From positions 57,115,718 to 57,179,717 of the forward strand of contig OY804579.1 in NCBI GenBank assembly GCA_963680875.1: a stretch of 64,000 nucleotides of DNA, read 5' to 3'. The notes under the pieces were generated by a model that did no database searches, was not told where the DNA came from, and saw only the letters and a list, made by a program, of their open reading frames with translations. Below, in pieces: positions 25,201-37,200 of the stretch; the stretch's first letter is position 1; each line of letters opens with the position of its first letter. The position numbers were made by a program, and so were the translations under genes. The stretch is from Bathymodiolus brooksi (taxonomy: Eukaryota > Mollusca > Bivalvia > Mytilida > Modiolidae).

Positions 25201-28200
25201 GGACTGCATAAAATCTGTGGTGATTGCATTGAGTTTATCACTCATTGTGATACCAAGTACATGAGTATAGCCAAAAACCACAGGCCACACAGGAACTTGT
25301 ACTGATCCTAATGCCAATCCCCATAGAGATCATGGGAATAGGCAATAACAAAAATCTTTCAAAATTGCAGTGTATAGAAGTTTAAAAATAAAACACACTA
25401 CATTTGTTCAGAAGCAGACTACCAATTATACTATTTAAGAGTTATGTCCCCTTGAAAAGTCTAAAAAAAATCGAAAAAATGCTATATGCAATTCTACACT
25501 TTCATCTATTACATAGGATTGAGACATAGATTTATGACACTTTTAATTTGTAATATGAGACAGGCAACCTGTTTGAAGGACGAAGTCCTAAAATTTCAAT
25601 AATACGATGATCTGTACAAGTTATTTTGAATGAATTTTGTAGCCGATTTGTTACGGCTGTTCCGTTCATTTTACCTACTGTACACCGCTCTTCCGTCGGG
25701 AGTTTCGTAGAAAGAGATTTTTTTATTAGAATTTTATTTCAGGTTTATTTCGATTTTGCATAGAGTAAATAAATAAAGAATTGGAAATTTTTCATTGAAA
25801 TATATTTCTTTTGCGTTTCTAAATTATCAATTGATTTTTTTTAAAACTTCCGGTGAACAGATATTTGGCTATCAATATAGAAGGAAAAATCGGACAGCCT
25901 ACCGTTATAAGGACTTCGTCCTTTAATACTTTAGAACTTAAATTAGGTCATCATGTCCAAATTTATCCGTAAACCTTTTATAAAAGGTTTCTCTGAAAAG
26001 TCGTTCTATGGTAAATAAATTACAGCAGAATTGGTTCCGATGAATCATGTTAAAAATTGTGATTTTATCAAAATGATAGGTTTTGACACTATTTCTACAC
26101 ACCTGAAAAGGTATGAATGATCTAGTGAGTGGAAATGAGGGTGATATCTGTACATGCACAAGTCATTACAACTTAAGTTTGTCCCAAAGAGTAAACAATG
26201 ATAGTATATTTTCAAACAAACTTGTGATACTAAGTAGAAATGCCACCACTTTCATAAAAGATCATTATACTCCCCGCAAACAAAGTTTGGGGGGTTATAT
26301 AGGAATCACCCTGTCCATCCGTCCGTCTGTCCATCCGTCCATGTACCTTGTAAGTGCAACTCCTCCTAAACCGCTTATTGGATTTTTATGAAACTTTACA
26401 CATTTGTAGTACACTACCTGCAGATGTGCATGAATGAATATGGTTGCTGTCCAAAATTTAAAAGGCGAGATGATTCAACTTATACTTTCACGAAAAGGGG
26501 GGCAGGGGCATGTACCTTGTAAGCACAACTCCTCCTAAACGACTTATTAGATTTTTATGAAACTTTACACATTTGTAGTACACTACCTGCAGATGTGCAT
26601 GAAGGAATATGGTTGCTGTCCAAAATTTAAAAGGGGAGATAATTCAACTTATACTTTCACGAAAAGGGGGGGGGGGGCATGTACCTTGTAAGCGCAACTC
26701 CTCCTAAACGACTTATTGGATTTTTATGAAACTTTACACATTTGTAGTACACTACCGTGCATGAAGGAATATGGTTGCTGTCCAAAATTTAAAAGGCCAG
26801 ATAATTCAACTTATACTTTCACGAAAAGGGGGGGGGGGGGACATGTACCTTGTAAACGCAACTCCTCCTAAACTACTTATTGGATTTTTATGAAACTTTG
26901 CACATTTGTAGTACACTACCTGCAGATGTGCATGAAGGAATATGGTTGCTGTCCAAAATTTAAAAGGGGAGATAATTCAACTTATACTTTCACGAAAAGT
27001 GGGGGGGGGGGCATGTACCTTGTAAGCGAAACTACTACTAAACTGCTTATTGAATTTTTATGAAACTTTACACAGTTGTAGTACACAACCTGCAGATGTG
27101 CATGAAGGAATACCGTTGCTGTCTAAAATTTAGAAGGGGAGATAATTCAACTTATACTTTCACGAAAAGGGGGGTCGTGTACCTTGTAAGCGCAACTCCT
27201 CCTAAACGGCTTATTGGATTTTTGTGAAACTTTACACGGTTGTAGTACACTACCTGCAGATGTGCATGAAGAAATATGGTCGCTGTCCAACATTTGGAAG
27301 GGGAGATAATTCAATTTGTACTTTCACGAAAAGAAGGAGGGCATGTACCTTGTAAGTGCAACTCCTCCTAAACAGCTTATTGGATTTTTATGAAACTTTA
27401 CACAGTTGTAATACACTACCTGCAGATGTGCATGAAGGAATATGGTTGCTGTCCAAAATTTGGAAGGGGGGATAATTTAACTTATACTCTGAAATACGTT
27501 CTGTATGGAGAGATGGGCTTGTAAGCACAACTCCTCCTAAACGGCTCATTGGATTTAAATGAAACTTTACACAGTTGTAATACACTGCCTGCAGATGTGC
27601 ATGAAGGAATATGGTTCCTGTCAAAAATGTGGAAGGTGATGTAAGCATAACTATTCCTGAATGAAATAAGATTGTAATTGACCTTTTCACATCTGGATAT
27701 TTGCAATATAAAAACTACTCAAGAATAAATAATTAATTTTGAATCGGTAACATTTGATGTGACCTATATCCTTTTGTACAAAAGTTAGGAAATGTTGTAA
27801 TCCTCATGTATACTGATGAAACCATATTGGTTTTAAACAATCCCACTTTGTTGAAGACCTTGTGGTGACCCCTACATGTATGTTCTTGGTTAGTTTATTT
27901 TGGAGATGAGATGTTGTCTCCTTGACATTACTCCATATCCGTTCTTTTTTCATAGGTAACTTGCTAATATACCTGTATTCCAAAGTTTGAACATCATAGT
28001 ATTGCAAGCAGGGGGTATCACTCAGTGAGGTCACTCACAGTTCTAGTTGTTACTTGCCCTATTTTCCAACATGCCAATATAGTAATCCCCCTATTATAAG
28101 ACCCCTCCTATCAGGCCAGATTTCAGAAGCACTGAGATAGTAAAATACAACTAAGTTGTTCCCCTAAATAAAAGGCCATCCCTCTTAAAAGCAACTTTTT

Positions 28201-31200
28201 CATTGCAGAAGGGGTGGCCTTATAGAGGAGGACTACTGTGTGAGTTTAGAGGATCATATTAAAGCTCTTATTTTAGAAGTTCTTGTTAAAAAAAATTGAC
28301 GAAGCAATATTTTTTTTAATGTGAAAGTAATAGCCTTATACTCAGGCAGAATGAACTATGAATTTAAAGTCAATTAGTGAACACATATCTTAGCAATGGT
28401 ATTGTGTAATATTGTGTATCTCGGGAAACCCCTCCAGTATATTATGATGTAAATAAATAATTTTTACTGATTCGAAAAATCAACAAAACTAATGTTTCCC
28501 ATATAATGAAATAAAACAACTTGAACTAAGGAGGAATTGCTCTGTTGCCAAAACCACAAGCACTTGTTTTAGAGTAGGGTTTAATATGATATAATTAATA
28601 AGACATTCATTAAATTATACATATTTTAAGCTAAAAATATTAACAATTGAGATTGGGCTCAAGTTGACCTGTATATAAAGATCACACTTGTCACAAAATT
28701 TCAAAAATCTCTCCCTGTCATGAATGTGGCCAGAAAAATTGAATACCTCAACATTATTCTCATTAGCTGCTATTTATACTCCTTCCCTAGCCTTTAACTT
28801 TTAAGGAAAATGTTTCGGTACTAGTATATAAAAAACCTCTGGTAATCAATTATCTGTGCTCCAATCACAGTCATTTCTACAAGAAGTACCATACTTTTGA
28901 CACATCACTAGTGATAATTAGGTGTGCTGCATTCAAAATCACATGTCTAGAAAGACTGTACATGTCATATCTTTTGGGTACTGGTGACGATTTCCAGGAC
29001 TATATCCACAGAGCCAGGTGGCAGATAGAGAATTCCTTCTTCATGGAGGGTTGCCAGGTTATAATACTAAAATCCTGATTATGGACAATAGTGGATATTG
29101 TATTTGGAGAGTGCCATGCTCCTTGCATGTTAAAGATCCCTTATGTAGATATAAAAAGGAGTAGGCAATTCTAGCTGCTGCAAAAGGCTAAATTTTTTCG
29201 TCCATACCAAACTTACCATACATTTTCAGTGGCGGCCAAACGTCTGTTTCAACCTTCCTTGTTAGCTCACCTTGCCAAAGGCAATGTAAGCTTTTGCCAT
29301 CACTTGTAAAGTTGTTTCTGTATACCCATAATTTTTTAGCTGAATTGCTATAAAGTCAGACTTGGCTATCGGTTTGGTGAAGTAGAAAAGCAGAGTTTTG
29401 AGCAATGAAAATGAAATACCGTATTTCTTCTAATTAACGCACCCCTTCTAATAAACGCCCCCTCACTTAATTCTGCCAACAGTACATTTTTACTTCTAAT
29501 AAACACCCCCATTTCCATAAAAATAAATTAAGACCAGTAATCTTAGAACTTTAATTAGAATTATACAGTAATCGATTTGAGCTTTAATGAAAATTGTAAA
29601 ATAATCGAACAATGAGTTCCAAAAATACCGGTAGTTCCGCTAATTATGCACTTCGCTACACATGCTACATGTACATCGGAAAATAAATCAATAATCTACA
29701 CTCTAAATCTATCTATCAATGAACTACGGTAACTATTCTAAACTAAAACTAAGTTTTTTCATAAAGATTTTATACAACTGGTAAAAGCTACACATCGTTA
29801 ATGTCCGTCACTGTCATAATCGGATTCATTTTCCTCTTCCAATTCTGAATTTATTTCGTTTTCACCATCGCTGATTTCGGTGTTTTGTTCGTTGAATGAC
29901 GAAACGTTTGCTAAAATTTCCTCGTCCATTCTGACGTCCTCTTCGTCGAATCCTTCAAATGGATCATCGTCGCCTTCATTTTGAAATAAATTATCTTCAC
30001 CGCCATCCAAGGCATTCGAGATTCCACATTTTTTAAATGATTTACGTATTATGTCAGGAGAAATTGCATCTCAGGATTGTTTGATCCATTTCAGAATTAA
30101 AGATTTAGAAGGAGCACGTCTGTTGCCACCTTTGGTTTTCTCCACAGGTCCAGAAAATAGCCATTCATCATACATTTCTGATAAGTGCGACTTAAATGGT
30201 TTATACCATGAAACATCAGCCGGCTGTAATTTTGATGTGCATCCTCCGGGAATAACACACAGATCCGAGTTGTATTTCATTCGGACAGACTCCTTGATGG
30301 ATGGAGTTATATGTGCCCTAAAGGCATCCCAAACGAGAAAACGGCGTTTTTGGTTATTTAAACACCAAATTCTTTTCAACCAAAAGTTAATGCTTTCTTC
30401 GTTTGCCCAAGACTTTTTTCCCGATCCACACATAAACACTACCACACCGTTCGGAACTTCATTTTTTGGTAGTGGACGGACACCAGGTAGGTGAACAAGA
30501 GGAGGTAGTTTTGTTCCGTCAGCATAAGCAGCGAGCGTAACAGTAAGTCTTTCTTTTTCATGGCCCGTTGTTGCCACACGCACCTCCTTTTCCCCACGTT
30601 CAGCTAATGTTGACTTTCCTGGCATTTCGAACCACACTGGGGTCTCATCCATATTGAGAACATGCCCAACACACTGTCCTGGATTCCCACGCTGAAGAAC
30701 GAGTTTTACTGAAAATTTATCATTTGGATTGTTTTCCTCTCTTTCACATATTAGTTTGTCTCCAATTTCGTATTTCCACACATTTTTATAGACATGGTAA
30801 CCCCTGATAGAACTATTAAAATTATATTCCATAGATTCAATAGACGATTATCAAACACGTGTATAAGATGTACATCAACTGGATTGTGCTATTTATAGAT
30901 AACAATGAGACAACCGACACACGTGTAAAATTCTATTGTCTGTTTCACAAAGTCAACTTGGAAATTTTTTCTCTAATTAACGCCCCCCTTTTGGAAAATG
31001 TCAATGCCCCCGGGGCGTTTATTAGAAGAAATACGGTATATCAAACTTTTTCATTAGTGAGGACTTTCATCTCAGGGTGAAGTGCTGGCAGTGTCAATTT
31101 TTGATTTCCTGACGTTATATCAAGTTTTGTTATACCATTGACATGAAATTTTAAAAATACCTTTAGATTGATAAAATACAGATCCAGTTGGAATTTGAGG

Positions 31201-34200
31201 TATCCAACATTTGTTGTTCCCCAGTTGTGTTTGTTTTTCATGGAAATTTGATTTTTTTATTGCATTTTGAGCATTAACTAAAGCTCTATACATTAAACTG
31301 ACCTGATATTTCATAACTATCTTTAAATGGAAAAAATACATGTCCTCTTTGATTTTGAAATATCAAACATTTGTTGTTTCTGAGTTAAGCTCCTTGATTA
31401 TGTGAAAAATGTTTTTTTTATTTGTTTCTAAACATTTACTTAGATTGATTAGAATAGATAAAAACTAGCTGTAGGCAGATAAAATACAAATTTTTCTTTC
31501 ATTTTATTAATTTTTTTTTTTCATTTCGGATTCAAACCCATGTGTCATTAAGTGGGGAACCTATGATTAACATGAGAAAAGAATTCTCTTACAGAAATAA
31601 CAATTCGGCTTATACATCTCTGATGCCATCTACATTTTATTATGTATTGTTTGAAGTTGTTCGCTCCCTGAATACGCATGAAATATTTACCGCTGGATGC
31701 GTTAAGCAACCAACAATCGATCATGTCCTTCTTTAAGAAGGTTTATGTCTATCACAACTATTACCTTATGTAAGAAATTGTACCAACACTTGCTTCTCCT
31801 GGTTTAGTACTCCGGTTAATCTATAGATAACCATAGAGTGAGCAACAACCAATGTATGCAATATTTAAGAAAACAAAAATTTGGTCCAAAACATTTATTA
31901 ACAAGGGCAACATGATTTGAAATTCATAATAAGTATGTAAGAAAGATAAGATAACTATGAATTATAAGAGGTTCAATTTATATGAAAGTTCCCATGAAAT
32001 GACAAGAAAAAGGTGACCTTTTATTACAGGTGACTGCAGGTACAGGTTTGACTATTTATATATTTTTTCAAAAGCTTTTTATTATTGAAAATGCCAGTAA
32101 TTCCAGACCCCACACATATCCACCCTATATTAAAAAATCCTTGATGATTATATTTCCCATACACTAAAGACTTTTCAATAACATTAACTGACCATGGTTG
32201 GAGGGCTGGAAACAGTACTTTTATCATTGTCTTTTTTTTCAGTTTCGATATTTGTATTCAAATTATTTCCATGTTTGCTCAAAATCTATAAATAGATTAT
32301 ATAATGACACACTTCATATTAGTTTAAATATCTAAAAATAGAATGGTTTTTACAAGATAATTGATGATGTGATACTTGGGAAGTTTCTTATCATAATAAA
32401 AGATATATAAATCTAATTTCATCACATCTTTAATTGCAAGAAGAAAAAGTTGAAAGGCAAAATAAGTAATTTAGAATTCCATTAAGTTGAAAGGTAGAAT
32501 TTCATTTAAGAACAACAGGTGTAACATTTGTATATAAATCTTAAGACTATTATATTTGATAGGAAAAGTTGTTTATATTGTATATTAAACATATAAAACA
32601 ATTGTAAAGAGGGTGTAATAATACTTATGGCTATGTTTTACTAATTTAGAAATATAGATGTAGATGTAGACTTTTCTATATTCTTACTAATTAGTAGTGT
32701 AGTGTACATTTGTATTTTATATTACAAGATAATTCCAGTTAAAGGGGTTAACATGGTATACACTTCACTGTTGATGAGGTGAATTTTGATTTTCATTGAT
32801 TGAACATTTGCAATGTATTTATTATTATGTTTATGGGTGTTATGGTTGGCATCATCGTGGGTTTCTGTACAATGATGTTCATTCTAATTGACATTCTTCT
32901 GATTTTCAGCTCAAAGATCTTTGGCACAAAATTAAAAATTAAAGTTAAAATTGTTTACTTTGAGTGTTTTTTCTTTCTTATTTTTCATCTAATTATAGTG
33001 CTTTTTTCTTTTTTTTTTTTTTTTGCAAAATGCTAATCTTTATGAGTTACTTACGAGTAAATACAGAAAATGAGTTTTTTAATGGAAAAGAGGCATTTTG
33101 CATCTTTAGAAGGTATACACAATTTATATTTAACATGTAATTTTGATATGTTTTTCTTTTAATTGATCGTGACAAGAGCTTCAGATGCTATTACAACAGA
33201 TTATGGGAGGGGCCCTTGTGATCATATGGTAGTTGGATTTACAACTACCTATGAAATCAGTGGCTAACATTGCAAGTTCAAATCCCACTCATGCGAGGTG
33301 TACTCGATACAACATTATATAATAAAATTTGTCAGTGACTTGCTACAGGTCGGTGGGTTTCTCTGGGCACTCCAGTTTCCTCCACCAATAAAACTGACTG
33401 CCACAATATAACTGAAATATTGTTGAAAGTGGTGTTAAACACTGCACCAAGTGCAACCTCGCCTCTGGCTCAGGATAAAATACTAATATCCGCCAACCCA
33501 TGTTAAAACTCAAAACACATTCTGGCTTCCATGATTTATTTCTTAATAATAGGAAAATGAATGAAATATTTTATTCTTGGAAACAAAAAGCTTGAAGTGA
33601 ATACAAACTGTACATGAATAATCAAATGGAAGCCTGGAGAATAGAAGTAGGACCTTAATTTCTCTGTTTCTCAGGGTACAGTCTCTCGAAAAGACTGTTC
33701 GTTGGTTGTGAGAGAAAATTCAGACACAACTAGTTTTTAATTCACCTGGACCAAAGGTCCAGGTGAACTATTGCCATCACTTGGCGTCCGTCGTCTGTAA
33801 ACTTTTCACATTTCAAGCTTCTTCTCTGAAACCACTGGGCCAATTGGAACCAAACGTAGCAGGAATGTTCCTTGGATGGTCCTCTACAAAGTTACTGTTT
33901 TTCGTTCCAGTTGGATATTCAACATGGCCGCCAGGGCTAATAATATGCTCTGATTGGCTGAAATTTCAAAGATCTTCTTCTCTGAAACTAATGAACTGAC
34001 TGAACCCAAACTGTAAATGAATGATCATTGGAATGTCCTTTACCAAGTTTCTGTTTTTTATGCCGATCGGAAATCCAAGATGGCCACCACCGCAGGACAT
34101 AGATTAACATTGGACCCTATGGGAAAATGTTCAAATGCCTTCTTCTCAGAAACTACAAATATGATTAAAGCCAAACTGTACATGAATGTTCATTGGATGA

Positions 34201-37200
34201 TCCTCTACAATCTTAAGGTTTTTTGTTCCGATATGAAATTCAAAATGGCAGCTACGGCAGGACTTAGTTTCACATTGGACCCTATGGGAAAAATGTTTCA
34301 AAATGCTTCTTCTCTGAAACCACTTGGACAATTGAAACCAAACTGTCCAGGAATGATCATTGGAAGGTCCTCTACAAATTTTCTGTTTTATATGCCGATC
34401 GGAAATCCAAGATGGCAGCCACCGCAATACATAGATTAACATTGGACCCTATGGGAAAATGTTCAAATGCCTTCTTCTCAGAAACTACAAATATGATTAA
34501 AGCCAAACTGTACATGAATGTTCATTGGATGGTCCTCTACAAACTTCAGGTTTTTTGGTCCGATATGAAATTCAAAATGGTGGCTACGACATGACTTAGT
34601 TTAACATTGGACCCTATGGGAAAAATGTTTCAAAACGCTTCTTCTCTGAAACCACTTGGACAATTGAAACCAAACTGCCCAGGAATGATCATTTGAAGGT
34701 CCTCTACAAAGTTTCTGTTTTATATGTCGATCGGAAATCCAAGATGGCCACCACCACAATACATAGATTAACATTGGACCCTATGGGAAAATGTTCAAAT
34801 GCCTTCTTCTCAGAAACTACAAATATGATTAAAGCCAAACTGTACATGAATGTTCATTGGATGGTCCTCTACAAACTTCAGGTTTTTTGGTCCGATATGA
34901 AATTCAAAATGGTGGCTACGACAGGACTTAGTTTAACATTGGACTCTATGGGAAAAATGTTTCAAAACGCTTCTTCTCTGAAACCACTTGGACAGTTGAA
35001 ACCAAACTGCACAGGAATGATCATTGGAAGGTCCTCTACAAAGTTTCTGTTTTTTCATGCCGATCGAAAATTCAAGATGGCCCCACCGCAGGACATAGAT
35101 TAACATTGGACCCTATGGGAAAATGTTCAAATGCCTTCTTCTCAGAAACTACAAATATGATTAAAGCCAAACTGTACATGAATGTTCATTGGATGGTCCT
35201 CTACAAACCTTGTGTTTTTTGTTCCAATATGAAATTCAAAATGGCAGCTACGGCAGGACTTAGTTTAACATTGGACCCTATGGGAAAAATGTTTCAAAAC
35301 GCTTCTTCTCTGAAACCACTTGGATAATTGAAACCAAACTGCCCAGGAATGATCATTGGAAGGTCCTCTACAAAGTGTGTGTTTTATATGCCGATCGGAA
35401 ATCCAAGATGGCCACCACCACAGGACATAGATTAATATTGGACCCTATGGGAAAATGTTCAAATGCCTTCTTCTCAGAAACTACAAATATGATTAAAGCC
35501 AAACTGTACATGAATGTTCATTGGATGGTCCTCTACAAGCCTTACGTTTTTTGTTCTGATATGAAATTCAAAATGGCAGCTACGGCAGGACTTAGTTTAA
35601 CATTGGACCCTATGGGGAAAATGTTTCAAAACGCTTCTTCTCGGAAATCCAAGATGGCTACAGAAATATATTCTTCTCTGAAGTGAAGCTATTGCACTGA
35701 TTGAACCTAAACTGTGCATCAATCATTGGAAGGTCCTTTACAAACTTTGTGTTTTTTATGTTGATCGTAATTCCAAGATGACTACCACTGCAGGACGTAG
35801 TTTTTACATAGGACCAATTGGTTCTTTTTATAACCAGGTGAACGATACAGGCTCTTGAGAGCCTCTGGTTTTAAGACAGGTCGGAAATAGTGCCATGTGT
35901 ATGGGGAATGTCAATCTCCTTTCATGTATAAGACAACTTCCAGTAGGCCCTAATAAACATATTGGTTAGGAACTGCATGTCAAAATTTGGTTACCCTTTT
36001 CATCGTATCTTCGTTTTTCTATGACAGCCTATGCTTCTGTGATAAAGCAATTATAAGAAGGCTGCCATCGCAGGACAAGTGAATCATTTGAACGGAAACT
36101 TGGATGTATTTTTCTGTAGGTGGAAAATTCAAGATGGTCACCCCCACAGGATGTACAGTACTTTAATAATATCCTGGTGGAAAATTAATAAAAATAATTT
36201 TTCGCAGAAACTCTTAATTTGACTGAACTCAAGCTGTGCATGAATAGTCATTGAATATCCATTAAATAATTTCATTTATTGTGTGGATCGGAAATTCAAG
36301 ATGTCAGCCACCAAAGGACAATGTTTAGATTAACATAAGATTCTGTGAGAAATATGAATAAAACAGTTTTTTTTCATAATCTACAATTTTGATTGAACCC
36401 AAACTAGGCGTGAATAACCAAATAAGGGAGTGAGTGAGTGATTGTTGTTTAACACCGACTCAGCAATTTTTCAGCTATATCAAGGCGAGAACAAGTTATT
36501 TTTAAATGAGATGTTGATAATCATGATGAGGTCATAGACACATTATCCTGATTTCGATGCTCTTTCTCCTTAATGCTGTGTGCTTAGCTTGGAAGCAACA
36601 AATACCAATTTTAGTCTTTTTTTGCACCCACGGCCTACTGTACTTGAGGCGAGCACACTAACCATTACACCATTGATCAGTTAAACAATACAAACACAGA
36701 CGAGTTGCCCTCTACTTATAAATGTGTGCTTTTATATGAATTTTATGCATTTTTGTGGGGCATTGAAATGAGTTGTTGATCAATAAAATTCTTTATCTGG
36801 GTATGATTTTTTTTTTCTCCACAAAATTGATTGAGTAATTTGCTGGACAAGAATAGTCTCTGTTATAAATTTCCCTATAAGGACAGGATCTAGAATAGTG
36901 CATAAATTGGCAGGAATGATGCTTTTCTCCTAAAGAAAATATACTATTGGAAAATGAAAGTCATAAATCCCCTTGGAAGACAACTGTAGCAATAGCATTT
37001 TTGATTATGTTAGAAATTGTATTAGAGATAAGTGGTCACTATACCTGTGGTTTATAAGTGACAAAACAGCATCTATATGGTGAAATTTATCATCTGTCAT
37101 GTATGTAAATTTGTAAGTACAAATGCAACGAAAAAGTGTCCTTATAAGAGGGGTGGCCTCTCCTGAAGGGGACCAGTTAAGTATTATTTTACTCTCTCAA

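Larger units (their letters stand above)
29419..31036 (-). mobile_element. Pogo/Tigger-like DNA transposon, complete with TIRs
   Basis: Inverted ends ccgtatttcttctaat(t/a)aacgc are flanked by TA on both sides (29417-29418, 31037-31038), the duplication used by the Tc1-mariner/pogo group. The 1,618-bp element holds one long minus-strand transposase frame with a TATA box upstream. GC-rich words (acgccccc) lie just inside both ends. Confidence 0.92.

Noticed and set aside
8500..27645. A CRISPR array among the many tandem repeats
   Set aside because: The genome is eukaryotic with introns; repeats have no unique spacers of uniform length.
27388..27706. Minus-strand frames over the HL2 array
   Set aside because: Same protein fragments recur because the DNA units recur; no domain or codon signal.
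30051..30494. 147-codon plus-strand frame
   Set aside because: It is antisense to the transposase frame on the minus strand, which carries clear catalytic motifs.
34017..35686. Serial open frames of 60-140 codons as a repetitive protein gene
   Set aside because: They follow the ~160-bp repeat units of HL1, occur in both strands, and lack splice or start context. They are by-products of the repeat.
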